Positions 26,808 to 36,330 of a stretch of 37,132 nucleotides of DNA are shown here, piece after piece. The position numbers were made by a program, and so were the translations under genes. Origin of the DNA: Methylococcales bacterium (GTDB lineage Bacteria > Pseudomonadota > Gammaproteobacteria > Methylococcales > Methylomonadaceae); the NCBI GenBank assembly GCA_023145835.1, contig JAGLDH010000025.1, positions 1 to 37,132 on the forward strand. Direction: 5' to 3'. Position 1 is the stretch's first letter, and each line of letters starts with the position of its first letter. Under the pieces are notes generated by a model, which was not told the origin of the DNA, made no database searches, and saw only the letters and a program-made list of their open reading frames with translations.

Positions 26808-27602
26808 TTAATCGTTAGGGGTGTTGTGATCCCAGTTGATTTCTGATGCTGTTTTTTTTCCAATTACACATAAGTCAAGGTTCTCAGCCATTTCAGAGTG
26901 AGTTATTGAGAGTGGGACTTTAGCAGCCATTATTTCAGCAAGGGATTGGGGGTACAAAGGAGTGTTATTAGGTTCAGCATAACCATCAGGGAAGGTTGGT
27001 TGACTGTCTGCATCATATTTATCGCTTGCACCTACTGTATGTAAAATTTCATGGGCAATGACGATATTATTTTGCTGTTCAAGTTGTCTAGAGGCGAAGG
27101 TATGTGCAATGACTAATAATCCCTTATCTAATCCTAGTGAGTGCTGTAATTGTTTATTATCTTCAGCTTGATGATAGTAGACAAATACTCTTATACGATG
27201 AAGGTTTGACTCGTTATCAGGTGTAGTTTTATAAGCCCAATATCGAAGTTTTATACTCCACCAAGCAATTTTGCTAAAACTTGAATCTGGAGTGGGTGCA
27301 ATAGGGGGTAATGTCTGTATTATTGATCCTAGGCTCGTGAGTGTAGGGTTTTGTATAGATAATGAGTAGTGTTCAGCTTCATCTTGGAAAAATTGATCAA
27401 TCTCTTTGAATGCAGAGATATCAAGTTGATTAATATATTGCTCAACGATAGCACTACCGTCACCATTCATTGGGTAAATAACAACTTGTAAGGGTTCAGA
27501 CCATGACCTGGATTTTAGTTTTTGTGTTTTTGCGTAAAAGGCAATTGATGCAAATATTGAGAATAAAACAATAATTCTGAATATTTTGAATATAGCCTTC
27601 AT
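26808..27602 (-). CDS. Membrane-anchored metzincin-like zinc protease, putative
   Basis: 264 residues. An N-terminal hydrophobic segment (about residues 8-24) gives membrane anchoring or export. The zinc motif is His184-Glu185-x-x-His188-x-x-Gly-x-x-Asp194 (HEILHTVGASD), the metzincin consensus with Asp as third ligand, as in snapalysin-like enzymes. A Met at residue 225 (LAEIMAAK) could be the Met-turn. Substrate is unknown. The ATG at 27602 is preferred; a TTG at 27614 directly follows the JAMM gene stop. It appears to be the last gene of the hemA-prfA-prmC run, before mshI. Confidence 0.75.
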   Translation of the reverse strand: MKAIFKIFRIIVLFSIFASIAFYAKTQKLKSRSWSEPLQVVIYPMNGDGSAIVEQYINQLDISAFKEIDQFFQDEAEHYSLSIQNPTLTSLGSIIQTLPPIAPTPDSSFSKIAWWSIKLRYWAYKTTPDNESNLHRIRVFVYYHQAEDNKQLQHSLGLDKGLLVIAHTFASRQLEQQNNIVIAHEILHTVGASDKYDADSQPTFPDGYAEPNNTPLYPQSLAEIMAAKVPLSITHSEMAENLDLCVIGKKTASEINWDHNTPND

Positions 27603-27614
27603 CGGCTCGCTCAA

Positions 27615-28046
27615 TTAATTAGAAGTTAGACTAAGAGATATTTCAGAAAAGGATTGATTAAGAATTTTAAATCCACGAATTTCTAGCACACCTTTTGTAT
27701 TGAGTGAAATGATTAAATAAACAGCATCGGGGTATGTAGCAAGTTCTATATCTATAACGGATGGTATGGCTGGTGCTGTTGGGTGGGAATGATAAATTGC
27801 AAAAAGTGTTTCATTTTTGTCTCTCATACTAGAGATAGCATCAATTTGTTGTTTGGCATCTAGTTGAAAGCGAGTTTCAGGATGCTCAGCAGTATTTTTA
27901 ACGGGATAGCAACTACTGGCAATACCTTCTTTAGCACCAACTAAACCGCATATTTCTTGTTTTGGAGACAATTGAGCCAAGTGCAATAATTGGTTGGTGA
28001 TTGTTCGTGATAATTGAAATTCTTCTTGTTTCATTTTGTTGTCCAT
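27615..28046 (-). CDS. JAMM/MPN-domain metalloprotease (Mov34/PAD-1, M67-type)
   Basis: 143 residues, essentially one MPN domain. The complete JAMM motif is present: His86-x-His88-Pro-x6-Ser96-x2-Asp99 (HSHPTAPAIPSVID), with an upstream conserved Glu in QEICGLVG. Bacterial relatives cut peptides from ubiquitin-like sulfur carriers or free Cys from them; the substrate here is unknown. It overlaps the end of prmC. The ATG at 28034 (ATGA with the prmC stop) is an equally good start. In many gammaproteobacteria an E1-like moeB gene follows prmC; none is present here. Confidence 0.85.
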   Translation of the reverse strand: MDNKMKQEEFQLSRTITNQLLHLAQLSPKQEICGLVGAKEGIASSCYPVKNTAEHPETRFQLDAKQQIDAISSMRDKNETLFAIYHSHPTAPAIPSVIDIELATYPDAVYLIISLNTKGVLEIRGFKILNQSFSEISLSLTSN

Positions 28047-28876
28047 TGGCCTGTTGTTACTCTGGGGTTTCCAGAAAGGTCTGTGTGAGTTTTGATGTCG
28101 TGATAATTATAGGTGCTAAAGATTTTCTGTACAGCTGATTGCTGGTCATAGCCATGCTCAATAAGCAGTGTACCTCCGGGTATTAAGTAATGGTGCGCCT
28201 GTTGGACGATATTTTTGATATCATCTAGGCCGCAGTCTTTGGCAGTTAATGCACCTTTCGGTTCAAAACGAACATCACCTTGTGTTAAGTGGGGGTCATT
28301 ACCTGCTATATAAGGTGGGTTACTGATGACTAAATCAAAAGTAGAATCGGCAATATTATTAAACCAATTAGATTCTATGAAGTGTATATTTTCGGTGTGA
28401 TGTATTGTGGCATTTTGTTTAGCAATGCTTATCGCAGGAAGGCTAATATCAGTCGCAATAATTTTTAAATCGGGACGTTCTGCGGCAAGAGTAATAGCAA
28501 TAATACCAGTGCCAGTACCTAAATCAATAATGTGTGCAGAAGGTTTATCTGTAAGCAGGGTCAGGCAAAGTTCAATTAACAATTCTGTATCAGGCCTAGG
28601 GATTAATACATCGCTATTTACTTTAAAATTACGAGACCAAAACTCCCTATTACCTGTTATATAAGCGATAGGAACACCTTGATGACGTTGCTCAAGAAGT
28701 TGTGAAAAATGAGCGTAGTCAATTGATTGTAATTCTTTTTCTGGCCAAGCTCTAAGGTGTGATCTGGTTTTTTTTAGCACATGACAAAGCAGTACTTCCG
28801 CATCCAGTGAGGGAGAATCAGATGTTGATAAGAGACGTTCAGTTGCTTTTGTTAAGGTTGTTTGTATATCAATCAT
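28031..28876 (-). CDS. prmC: Peptide chain release factor glutamine methyltransferase
   Basis: Methylates the Gln of the GGQ motif in release factors using SAM. 281 residues: helical N-terminal domain, then a class I methyltransferase fold with the SAM loop [11 protein letters not shown] and the diagnostic NPPY at residues 186-189 ([10 protein letters not shown]). It overlaps prfA, its substrate, by eight bases, the usual prfA-prmC pairing. The C-terminus ends [12 protein letters not shown] as in homologues. Confidence 0.96.
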   Translation of the reverse strand: MIDIQTTLTKATERLLSTSDSPSLDAEVLLCHVLKKTRSHLRAWPEKELQSIDYAHFSQLLEQRHQGVPIAYITGNREFWSRNFKVNSDVLIPRPDTELLIELCLTLLTDKPSAHIIDLGTGTGIIAITLAAERPDLKIIATDISLPAISIAKQNATIHHTENIHFIESNWFNNIADSTFDLVISNPPYIAGNDPHLTQGDVRFEPKGALTAKDCGLDDIKNIVQQAHHYLIPGGTLLIEHGYDQQSAVQKIFSTYNYHDIKTHTDLSGNPRVTTGQWTTK

Positions 28877-29954
28877 TACCTAGCTGAGTTAGCAGTTCAG
28901 CCTGATGTTCACTAATTAAAGGGTTTATCACATGGTCTAATCCACCTTGCATAATTTCGTCTAGTTTATATAAAGTTAAATTAATTCGATGATCAGTCAT
29001 GCGCCCCTGAGGGTAGTTATAAGTGCGAATTCGTTCTGACCGGTCTCCTGAACCAATCTGTGTTTTTCTATTCTCTGCTTGTTCTAATTGTTGCTTGTCC
29101 TGCTCTGCAGTCAGCAAACGGGATTGTAGAAGTGACATCGCTCTTGCTCTATTTTTGTGTTGAGATCGTTCATCTTGGCACTCAACAACGACGCCAGTAG
29201 GGATATGAGTAAGTCTAATTGCAGAGTCTGTTTTATTCACATGCTGACCACCTGAACCAGATGCTCTAAATGTATCTACACGTAAATCACCTGAATTAAT
29301 CTCATATTCATCAATGCTTTCAACTTCAGGCATAATAGCAACCGTGCATGCAGAGGTGTGAACTCGTCCTTGAGATTCTGTTTCTGGTACACGTTGTACA
29401 CGATGGACTCCCGATTCAAATTTTAATTGTGAATAAACATCTTTACCTGCAATGCGTAAAATAATTTCTTTATAGCCACCTTGGTCACTTCGGTTTTCAT
29501 TGATAATTTCTGTGCTCCAACCTTGTTTTTCTGCAAAGCGTTGGTACATTTTTGCTAAATCACCTGAGAAAATAGATGCTTCGTCACCACCCGTACCAGC
29601 ACGAACTTCTAAAAATATGTTTCTATTGTCGTTAGTATCTTTGGGTAATAATAAAATTTGTAATTGATTTTGAAGCGATTCTTTTATAGATTCAGCTTCA
29701 TGTAATTCTTCTTTAGCCATTTCTCTCATTTCAGGGTCAGAATCCTTAGCCATCTCCTGAGCTGATGTAATTGTTTCTTCGTTATCAGAGTATTGATTGT
29801 AGCAAGTAACAATAGGATCTATTTGGGCGTATTCCTGGCTTAATGAGCGAAATTTATTTTGATCACTTTGTACTTCAGGTTGAGATAAAAGAGCGGCAAT
29901 TTCTTCAAAGCGATCGGTGAGGTTTTCAAGTTTTGTACGTATTGATGCTTTCAT
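28869..29954 (-). CDS. prfA: Peptide chain release factor 1
   Basis: Reads UAA and UAG stop codons and triggers peptide release. 361 residues, normal length. The GGQ motif is at residues 235-237 ([15 protein letters not shown]). The codon-recognition P-x-T tripeptide is Pro190-Glu-Thr192 ([15 protein letters not shown]); many homologues have PAT, so the middle residue differs but lies in the variable position. Its start shares one base with the hemA stop (TAATG), indicating coupled translation. Confidence 0.97.
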   Translation of the reverse strand: MKASIRTKLENLTDRFEEIAALLSQPEVQSDQNKFRSLSQEYAQIDPIVTCYNQYSDNEETITSAQEMAKDSDPEMREMAKEELHEAESIKESLQNQLQILLLPKDTNDNRNIFLEVRAGTGGDEASIFSGDLAKMYQRFAEKQGWSTEIINENRSDQGGYKEIILRIAGKDVYSQLKFESGVHRVQRVPETESQGRVHTSACTVAIMPEVESIDEYEINSGDLRVDTFRASGSGGQHVNKTDSAIRLTHIPTGVVVECQDERSQHKNRARAMSLLQSRLLTAEQDKQQLEQAENRKTQIGSGDRSERIRTYNYPQGRMTDHRINLTLYKLDEIMQGGLDHVINPLISEHQAELLTQLGND

Positions 29955-31204
29955 TATTTTAATTTAAATATTTCTCTTGCAGCGGCAACAAGATCGTGCC
30001 GATCATTTTCACCAGCCTCTCTTAATTGAGCACTGGGTGTATGTATGAGTTTGTTAGTTAGGGTGTGAGCGAGAAGATTTAATACTTCTTCTGCTGAACG
30101 GCCATTATTGAGTTGTTTCAAAGCTTTAGCAAGCATTTCATCGCGAGTTAACTCAGCTTGCAGTCGATAGTCTTTAATAATGGATTGAGCACCTTGAGAG
30201 CGCATCCATGATAGAAAATATTCAACCTGAGTATCAATAATTTCTTCGGCTTGAACAGATGCCTTGCGTCTAGAATCAATATTTTGGTCAATCGTATTTT
30301 GTAAATCATCAACAGTATATAGATAAACATCTCTGAGTTGCTCAACTTCAGCCTCAATATCCCGGGGAACGGCTAAATCAACCATAAACATAGGTTTATG
30401 TTTACGTTTTTTGATAGCACTTTCGACCCTGCCTTTCCCTAAAATAGGTAATTGACTTGCTGTCGACGAAACAACAATATCTGCTTCGGCTAAATGATTT
30501 GGAATTTCTGATAAATCAATAGCATAACCGTTAAACTGAGACGCTAAAGTATGTGCTTTGTCAAATGTTCTATTAGCAATAATGATTTGCCCAATATTAT
30601 TTTGGGATAAGTGTCTTGCCGTTAGTTCTATTGTTTCACCAGCACCGATTAGTAACGCTGTTTGTTCGGAAAGGGAGTCGAAAATTTGTTGAGCTAACTG
30701 GACTGCTGCAAAAGCAACAGAGACAGGACTGGAACCAATTGCTGTATCTGTACGTACCTTTTTGGCTGCTGAAAAGGTATGGTGGAATAACTTGCCTAAG
30801 TGCTTCCCTAAGGTTCCTGCTTCATAGGCGGCATGGTAAGCAGTTTTCATTTGACCAAGAATTTGTGGCTCCCCAAGAACCATTGAATCTAGGCCACAAG
30901 CAACACGGAACATATGTCGTATTGATTGGCTGTCAGTATAGTTGTATAGGTAGGGTGTAAATTCCTTAGGGTGAATTTGTTTGTTGTCTGCAATCCATTC
31001 GATGAGTGTAGACGAGTCGTTTTCATCTGTTTGGTAATAAAATTCCGTTCGGTTACAAGTAGATAAAATAGCAGCACCATCAATTTTATGATTGCTCCAT
31101 AGTGCTTTAAGCGAGGATTCAAGCAATTCAGTAGGGAATGCTAACCGTTCCCGAATTGCAACGGGCGCTGTATTGTAATTTATCCCTACGGCATGAAGAG
31201 TCAT
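29954..31204 (-). CDS. hemA: Glutamyl-tRNA reductase
   Basis: First committed step of the C5 tetrapyrrole pathway: reduces Glu-tRNA to glutamate-1-semialdehyde with NADPH. 416 residues. The catalytic Cys50 lies in STCNRTEFY; the N-terminus [17 protein letters not shown] is conserved, and the NADPH domain has [15 protein letters not shown]. It heads hemA-prfA-prmC, as in many gammaproteobacteria, and is divergent from the TPR-lolB cluster. A promoter with good spacing precedes it. Confidence 0.97.
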   Translation of the reverse strand: MTLHAVGINYNTAPVAIRERLAFPTELLESSLKALWSNHKIDGAAILSTCNRTEFYYQTDENDSSTLIEWIADNKQIHPKEFTPYLYNYTDSQSIRHMFRVACGLDSMVLGEPQILGQMKTAYHAAYEAGTLGKHLGKLFHHTFSAAKKVRTDTAIGSSPVSVAFAAVQLAQQIFDSLSEQTALLIGAGETIELTARHLSQNNIGQIIIANRTFDKAHTLASQFNGYAIDLSEIPNHLAEADIVVSSTASQLPILGKGRVESAIKKRKHKPMFMVDLAVPRDIEAEVEQLRDVYLYTVDDLQNTIDQNIDSRRKASVQAEEIIDTQVEYFLSWMRSQGAQSIIKDYRLQAELTRDEMLAKALKQLNNGRSAEEVLNLLAHTLTNKLIHTPSAQLREAGENDRHDLVAAAREIFKLK

Positions 31205-31237
31205 TAAATGTGGCTAAGAATATTATTAAAAGTGCTT

Positions 31238-31266
31238 ATTTTAAGGAAAATAGTGCTTTATTCCAA
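31238..31266 (-). promoter_or_regulatory. Probable sigma-70 promoter for hemA
   Basis: On the minus strand TTGGAA (31261-31266) and TAAAAT (31238-31243) are separated by exactly 17 bases, about 34 bases upstream of the hemA ATG. Each hexamer differs from consensus at one or two positions. Confidence 0.6.
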
Positions 31267-31351
31267 ATAGAATAAAATTTAGGGTCTAAATCGCATTGGT
31301 TTTCTGCTACTCTATAGGCATGTTTAATCGTATTAAATAGGGAGTTTCTTG

Positions 31352-33106
31352 GTGTTTATTATGAAGTTGATAGTAGGATGGATCGTTTTATTCATGATTG
31401 GGTGTGCGAGTGTTTCAGATAAAAAAACAGATCCTTCGATAAAAGTTTTGGATGAAAATAAAGCTGAAAAGGAAGTTGTTATTGATGAAATAGTTAAATC
31501 TGAAAAGATAACTGCTATTTCACCTGAAGTACTTTATTTATTGATGACTGCAGAAATTGCAGGTCAAAGAAAGCAGTATGGAGTTTCTTTGGATGGATAT
31601 TTGCAAGCAGCTAAATATGTAGATGATCCAAAAATTGCTGAAAGAGCTGCAAAAATAGGTCTTTTTTTAAAGGATACAAAAAAAACGGATGAAGCTGTTG
31701 CTTTATGGTTAAAAAAAGATGGAAAAAACCTGACTGCTAGAAAAATAGCAATTGTATCTGCCTTGCAAGGTTCCGATAAAGAAAAGGCTGTAAAACATTT
31801 AATTAAAGCTTTAGAGGATGACCCTGCTGGTTTTGAAACAAACTTAATGGAGATGGTTAAAGTTTTAGAAAAAGATGATAATTCAGAGTTTATTTATAAT
31901 GTATTAGAGGATGTTTCGACTAAGCATCCTGAGCAGTCAATTGTATTTTTTGTGCAAGCTCTTTTGGCGGGACAGTTAAATAAGCAGGATATTGCGATAA
32001 AAAAAGTTAATACTGCTTTAGTGTTGCAACCAAATTGGGACAAAGCGCTTGTTTTACGAGCACAATTTGCAGCACAAAGTGGAAACTTGATTCTAGCTAG
32101 AAAAGATTTGGAAAAAGTTTTAGAAAAAACACCTGAAAACGAGAGAGTACAAAGGATGCTTGCTCAAGTATTGGTGAAAGAAGATAACTTGGATGGCGCG
32201 TTGAAGGTTTATCAAAATATTTTGGATGTTAAGCCAGAAGATGGAGATTCTCAGTTTTCAAGCGCACTAATTTATCTACAACAGGGAAAAGATAATGAGT
32301 CAATTGAAATCTTGGAGGGGTTGGTCAATAAGCCAGGATGGGGTGCGCCTGCTAGCTTTTATCTCGGTAGAATCGAGTTTAAAAACAAAAATCATGATAG
32401 AGCTTTAGTTTGGTTTGACAGAGTAACTCAAGGGTCTTTTGAATACGAGGCATCAATGGCTGCTGTAACTGTACTTTTGAATCAGAAAAAATATTCTGAG
32501 GCTGAAAGTCGCATTGAAAAAATGACGGTTGATTTTCCTAAGCAGAAGGTGAATATTTTACTATTGAAATCTGAAGTATATAGTGCACAAAAAGAATATC
32601 AAAAAGCATTTGATCAGCTCACAAATGGATTGAATGAGTTTCCTGATCACAGAGATTTATTGTATACCCGTGCTTTAATTGCAGAGAGACTAGGTAAATT
32701 AGATGTGGTAGAAAGAGATTTACTAAAAGTCTTAAAGCAACAGCCAGGAGATGCAAATGCCTTGAACGCTTTGGGTTATACGTTGGCAGATAGAACAGAT
32801 CGATATGATGAGGCGAAGAAGTATTTGAACCAAGCAATAAAGTTAAATCCAAATGAAGCTGTGATTATAGATAGTCTTGGGTGGCTTCATTTTAAACAAG
32901 GTAAGTACACAGAAGCTTTGGTTTTTTTACGAGATGCGTATGCCAGGCAACCTGAAAGTGAAATTGCAGCACATATTGTAGAAGTATTATGGGCTTTAGG
33001 GAAAGAAGATGAGGCAAAAGAGATGTTTGATCAAGCATACGAAAAAGCGCCGGATGACGAATACCTGCAAAAAATAAAAAATCTACATTTTGGGTTAAAG
33101 AAATAA
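31352..33106 (+). CDS. TPR-repeat lipoprotein upstream of lolB
   Basis: 584 residues. The N-terminus is a lipoprotein signal (VGWIVLFMIGCASVS, lipobox MIGC). The rest is a long array of tetratricopeptide repeats, clear at LNALGYTLADRTDRYDEA and VIIDSLGWLHFKQGKYTEA. This corresponds in position and layout to the conserved TPR protein found between hemA and lolB in pseudomonads and relatives, whose role is not established. I choose the GTG at 31352 because AGGGAG lies about seven bases upstream; an ATG at 31361 and TTG at 31349 are alternatives. lolB starts directly after its stop. Confidence 0.88.
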   Translation: MFIMKLIVGWIVLFMIGCASVSDKKTDPSIKVLDENKAEKEVVIDEIVKSEKITAISPEVLYLLMTAEIAGQRKQYGVSLDGYLQAAKYVDDPKIAERAAKIGLFLKDTKKTDEAVALWLKKDGKNLTARKIAIVSALQGSDKEKAVKHLIKALEDDPAGFETNLMEMVKVLEKDDNSEFIYNVLEDVSTKHPEQSIVFFVQALLAGQLNKQDIAIKKVNTALVLQPNWDKALVLRAQFAAQSGNLILARKDLEKVLEKTPENERVQRMLAQVLVKEDNLDGALKVYQNILDVKPEDGDSQFSSALIYLQQGKDNESIEILEGLVNKPGWGAPASFYLGRIEFKNKNHDRALVWFDRVTQGSFEYEASMAAVTVLLNQKKYSEAESRIEKMTVDFPKQKVNILLLKSEVYSAQKEYQKAFDQLTNGLNEFPDHRDLLYTRALIAERLGKLDVVERDLLKVLKQQPGDANALNALGYTLADRTDRYDEAKKYLNQAIKLNPNEAVIIDSLGWLHFKQGKYTEALVFLRDAYARQPESEIAAHIVEVLWALGKEDEAKEMFDQAYEKAPDDEYLQKIKNLHFGLKK

Positions 33107-33673
33107 ATGAAAGGTAGGTTTTTTACTCTGCTGGTTTTAACTGGCTTATTGACATCATGCGCTGATACACTCGTTAAACCAGTTGATCAATATCAACTAA
33201 TAGAACGAAATGATTTGTACAATAAAGCAAAGTGGGGATTTACAGGGCGATTTTCTTATTCAGATAAAAGCAATTCATTAACGGCATCAATAAATTGGAA
33301 GCATCTAAAAGAAAAAGACAAAGTTGAACTGGCTGGGCCGCTAGGCGTTGGGCGTACTATAGTTAATATAGATGGCAGTAACGTCGAGGTGAATTATGAT
33401 GGTAAGAAAATTCAGTTTAATGGTTCCGTGGATGATTTAATTACAAAATATACTGGAGTGTCAGTCCCTATTTTATCACTAAAGTATTGGGTTATCGGTT
33501 TGGTAGACCCAGAAGCGGCATATGATAATGTTGAAGATGGTTTTATACAATCAGGTTGGCATATAAAATATCAGAAGATGCAAATTGTTAATAATGAAGA
33601 GATGCCGAAAAAAATAAAAGTGGAAAAGATTGATTCAAAACTAAAAATGATTATTGATCATTGGGAAATGTAG
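33107..33673 (+). CDS. lolB: Outer-membrane lipoprotein receptor LolB
   Basis: Accepts lipoproteins from LolA and inserts them into the outer membrane. 188 residues with a lipoprotein signal (LTGLLTSCADT) and the family pattern WGFTGRFSYSDKSNSLTASI followed by ELAGPLGVGRTIVNIDG and YWVIGL. The ATG follows the TPR lipoprotein stop without a gap, implying co-translation. Located just before ispE, the standard gammaproteobacterial order. Confidence 0.93.
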   Translation: MKGRFFTLLVLTGLLTSCADTLVKPVDQYQLIERNDLYNKAKWGFTGRFSYSDKSNSLTASINWKHLKEKDKVELAGPLGVGRTIVNIDGSNVEVNYDGKKIQFNGSVDDLITKYTGVSVPILSLKYWVIGLVDPEAAYDNVEDGFIQSGWHIKYQKMQIVNNEEMPKKIKVEKIDSKLKMIIDHWEM

Positions 33674-33702
33674 TGAATTTAGTAAATATATAGTAAAGGT
33701 TT

Positions 33703-34557
33703 ATGAAGCAAGATAAAAATGGGTGGGAGGATAAATGGCCGGCGCCAGCCAAATTAAATTTAATGCTGAGAATAACGGGGCAAAGGGATGATGGATACCA
33801 CTTGCTTCAAACAGTCTTCCAATTCGTTGATTTGTGTGATTGGATCACTTTTTCACCAGTCGAAAATGGTAAAATAATTTTAAATTCACCTATTCTTGGG
33901 GTACTAGATAAAGAAAATTTGATTGTTAGGGCGGCAAATATATTAAGGCGAGAGACTGGATGTAAAGAAGGTGTTTGTATAGGGTTGGAAAAAAACTTAC
34001 CTATGGGAGGCGGTTTAGGTGGAGGGAGTTCCGATGCAGCAACAACACTTGTTGTTTTAAATCGATTGTGGAAGCTAGGTCTTACTAAAGAAAAATTAAT
34101 GCAATTAGGTTTGCAATTAGGAGCCGATGTTCCTGTTTTTGTATTTGGTCAAGCTGCATGGGCTGAGGGTGTTGGTGAAAAGTTAGAGAGAATTGAAGTT
34201 CCAGAAAAATGGATTGTTATTATAAAACCAGACTGTCATGTGGATACAAGAGAAATATTTTTAACTAAAGATTTGACAAGGGATAGCAAATCGATCAGAA
34301 TGGCTGGATTTCTTGCAGGGCAACAACAGAACGATTGTTTGGATGTTGTTTGTAAGTTACATCAGCCAGTGGAAAAAGCTATGGTTGATTTGGCTGTTTT
34401 TTCTGAGGCTAGATTGACTGGGACTGGAGCATGTGTGTTTGCACAGTTTGATTCGAAGGAGTTAGCTGCTAAAGCATATGATGCTCTACATAAAAAATGG
34501 CAAGTTTATTTGGTACGAGGTTTAAATATCTCGCCGTTAATGGATAAGCTGAGTTGA
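33703..34557 (+). CDS. ispE: 4-diphosphocytidyl-2-C-methyl-D-erythritol kinase
   Basis: GHMP kinase of the MEP isoprenoid pathway; phosphorylates CDP-ME. 284 residues. The N-terminal PAPAKLNLMLRITGQRDDGYH contains the conserved catalytic Lys, the ATP loop is LPMGGGLGGGSSDAA, and the C-terminal motif is RLTGTGACVFA. It sits between lolB and tRNA-Gln in the conserved order lolB-ispE-tRNA-Gln-prs. Confidence 0.96.
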   Translation: MKQDKNGWEDKWPAPAKLNLMLRITGQRDDGYHLLQTVFQFVDLCDWITFSPVENGKIILNSPILGVLDKENLIVRAANILRRETGCKEGVCIGLEKNLPMGGGLGGGSSDAATTLVVLNRLWKLGLTKEKLMQLGLQLGADVPVFVFGQAAWAEGVGEKLERIEVPEKWIVIIKPDCHVDTREIFLTKDLTRDSKSIRMAGFLAGQQQNDCLDVVCKLHQPVEKAMVDLAVFSEARLTGTGACVFAQFDSKELAAKAYDALHKKWQVYLVRGLNISPLMDKLS

Positions 34558-34567
34558 ATCAATTTAT

Positions 34568-34642
34568 TGGGCTGTCGCCAAGCGGTAAGGCACGGGGTTT
34601 TGATCTCCGCATACCCAGGTTCGAATCCTGGCAGCCCAGCCA
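34568..34642 (+). tRNA. tRNA-Gln (anticodon TTG)
   Basis: Full cloverleaf of 75 bases with encoded CCA. Acceptor arms TGGGCTG / CAGCCCA, D-loop AGCGGTAAGG, anticodon stem CGGGG / CTCCG around loop TTTTGAT (anticodon TTG), and T-arm GGTTCGAATCC. Its place between ispE and prs matches other gammaproteobacteria, and it is probably cut from the operon transcript, as I see no separate promoter. Confidence 0.97.
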
Positions 34643-34681
34643 TTTTTATCTTCTTATCTAAATATCTAGCGGAGTGCTTAA

Positions 34682-35635
34682 ATGCAAGATACCTCAGTAA
34701 TGGTATTTTCTGGTAATGCTAATAAAGCGTTATCTGAGGGTATAGTGAGGAAACTAAATATGCGTCTTGGTATGGCTACGGTCGGGCGATTTAGTGATGG
34801 AGAAATAGTTGTAGAGATTGAGGAGAATGTTCGCGGTAGGGATGTCTTCGTGATTCAGCCTACTTGTTCGCCTGCTGATCTTCATTTGATGGAGTTGCTG
34901 GTAATGATTGATGCTTTAAAAAGAGCATCTGCGGCGAGGGTTACTGCTGTAATACCTTATTACGGTTATGCTAGGCAAGATAGGCGGACTAGATCTGCAA
35001 GGGTTCCTATTACGGCTAAACTTGTCGCTAATATGATTGATACTGCGGGAGCAGATCGTGTGTTAACTGTTGATTTGCATGCTGATCAAATCCAAGGTTT
35101 CTTCGATATTCCTGTTGATAATGTGTACGCTTCACCGTTGTTGCTTGGGGATGTTTGGCGACAGAAATATGAAAATTTAATAGTTGTCTCACCCGATGTG
35201 GGGGGGGTCGTTAGAGCAAGAGCGCTAGCTAAAAGATTGGGTGATGCTGATCTGGCAATAATTGATAAGAGGCGGCCTAAGGCAAATGTATCGGAAATCA
35301 TGCATATAATTGGTGATGTTAAAGATCGAACTTGTGTGATGATTGATGATTTAGTTGATACAGCTGGAACTTTATGTCATGCCGCGGCTGCGTTGAAAAA
35401 AAATGGAGCAAATAAAGTAGTTGCTTATTGTACGCATCCTGTTTTATCAGGTGCGGCGGCAGATAATGTAAAAAAATCAGTTCTTGATGAGTTAGTGGTT
35501 ACTGATACTATTCCACTATGTAATGAGTTATTAGCAATAGAAAAAATTAGGCAGCTGAGTGTTGCAGAAATGCTGGCTGAAACCATTAGGCGGATTGCTG
35601 AGAGTGAGTCGGTGAGCTCGCTCTATGTTGATTAG
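34682..35635 (+). CDS. prs: Ribose-phosphate pyrophosphokinase
   Basis: Makes PRPP from ribose 5-phosphate and ATP for nucleotide, His and Trp synthesis. 317 residues, normal length. Motifs: [20 protein letters not shown] near the N-terminus, [10 protein letters not shown] for [18 protein letters not shown]-type metal-binding His region, and the PRPP loop [15 protein letters not shown] ribosome site precedes the ATG. The conserved Val-Gly-Gly codons in SPDVGGVV are written as a run of eight G (35200-35207), striking for an AT-rich genome. Confidence 0.97.
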   Translation: MQDTSVMVFSGNANKALSEGIVRKLNMRLGMATVGRFSDGEIVVEIEENVRGRDVFVIQPTCSPADLHLMELLVMIDALKRASAARVTAVIPYYGYARQDRRTRSARVPITAKLVANMIDTAGADRVLTVDLHADQIQGFFDIPVDNVYASPLLLGDVWRQKYENLIVVSPDVGGVVRARALAKRLGDADLAIIDKRRPKANVSEIMHIIGDVKDRTCVMIDDLVDTAGTLCHAAAALKKNGANKVVAYCTHPVLSGAAADNVKKSVLDELVVTDTIPLCNELLAIEKIRQLSVAEMLAETIRRIAESESVSSLYVD

Positions 35636-35674
35636 TGAAGTTTAAATATAGCAAAAGAAAGTTTGGAGAAAAAG

Positions 35675-36328
35675 ATGTCTAACGTGTTTGAGTTTGTGGC
35701 AAAAAGTCGCGACAAGTCTGGTAAAAGTGGAGCAAGAGCTGTTCGTCGTGAAGGGCTGATTCCTGCAGTTGTTTATGGAGGGGGTTCTGAGCCTCAGTCA
35801 ATTGAGTTGGCTCAAAATGAAGTGAGTAATCATTTGGCTCATGAGGCTGTATACTCACATGTGTTGGATTTAAAGATAGATGGAAAGGCTGAAAAAGCTA
35901 TCTTGAAAGGTATTCAGCGGCATCCTGCAAAGCCACAAATATTGCATATGGATTTTATGCGTGTGGATGAGAGTCAAGCTCTAAAGGTTAAAGTTCCTTT
36001 ACATTTTATTAATGAGATGTCGTGTGTTGGAGTTAAGGCGGGTGGCGTGGTTACTCATGCAGTGGTAGATGTGGAGGTTCTATGTTTGCCGTCAGCATTG
36101 CCAGAGTATATTGAAGTGGATTTGAGTGATATTGATATAGGTGGTTCTATTCATCTTACTGATATCGTTTTTCCTGAGGGTGTTGATTGTGTTGCTTTGG
36201 CGCAAGAGGGCGATCATGATCATACTGTGGCTCAGGTAATGAAAACTAAGGCGGAGAGTTCTGTTGATGAGGTGGAAGAAGAGGGTTCTGCTGCTGAGGA
36301 AGGCGATTCTGAAGAGTCTGATTCGTAA
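35675..36328 (+). CDS. rplY: 50S ribosomal protein L25, CTC (general stress) form
   Basis: Binds 5S rRNA in the large subunit. 217 residues, so the long two-domain TL5/CTC form rather than the 94-residue enterobacterial L25. N-terminal KSRDKSGKSGARAVRREGLIPAVVYGG is the L25 core; the C-terminal TL5 domain is followed by a strongly acidic Glu- and Ser-rich tail. The ATG at 35675 has TGGAG eight bases upstream; the longer frame from a TTG at 35663 would include that site. Three bases separate it from pth. Confidence 0.96.
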   Translation: MSNVFEFVAKSRDKSGKSGARAVRREGLIPAVVYGGGSEPQSIELAQNEVSNHLAHEAVYSHVLDLKIDGKAEKAILKGIQRHPAKPQILHMDFMRVDESQALKVKVPLHFINEMSCVGVKAGGVVTHAVVDVEVLCLPSALPEYIEVDLSDIDIGGSIHLTDIVFPEGVDCVALAQEGDHDHTVAQVMKTKAESSVDEVEEEGSAAEEGDSEESDS

Positions 36329-36330
36329 AA

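Noticed and set aside
28869-29954. Release factor 1 with altered stop-codon recognition because of PET instead of PAT
   Set aside because: The middle residue of the P-x-T tripeptide varies among release factor 1 proteins; Pro and Thr are kept, and genes here use TAA, TAG and TGA stops normally.
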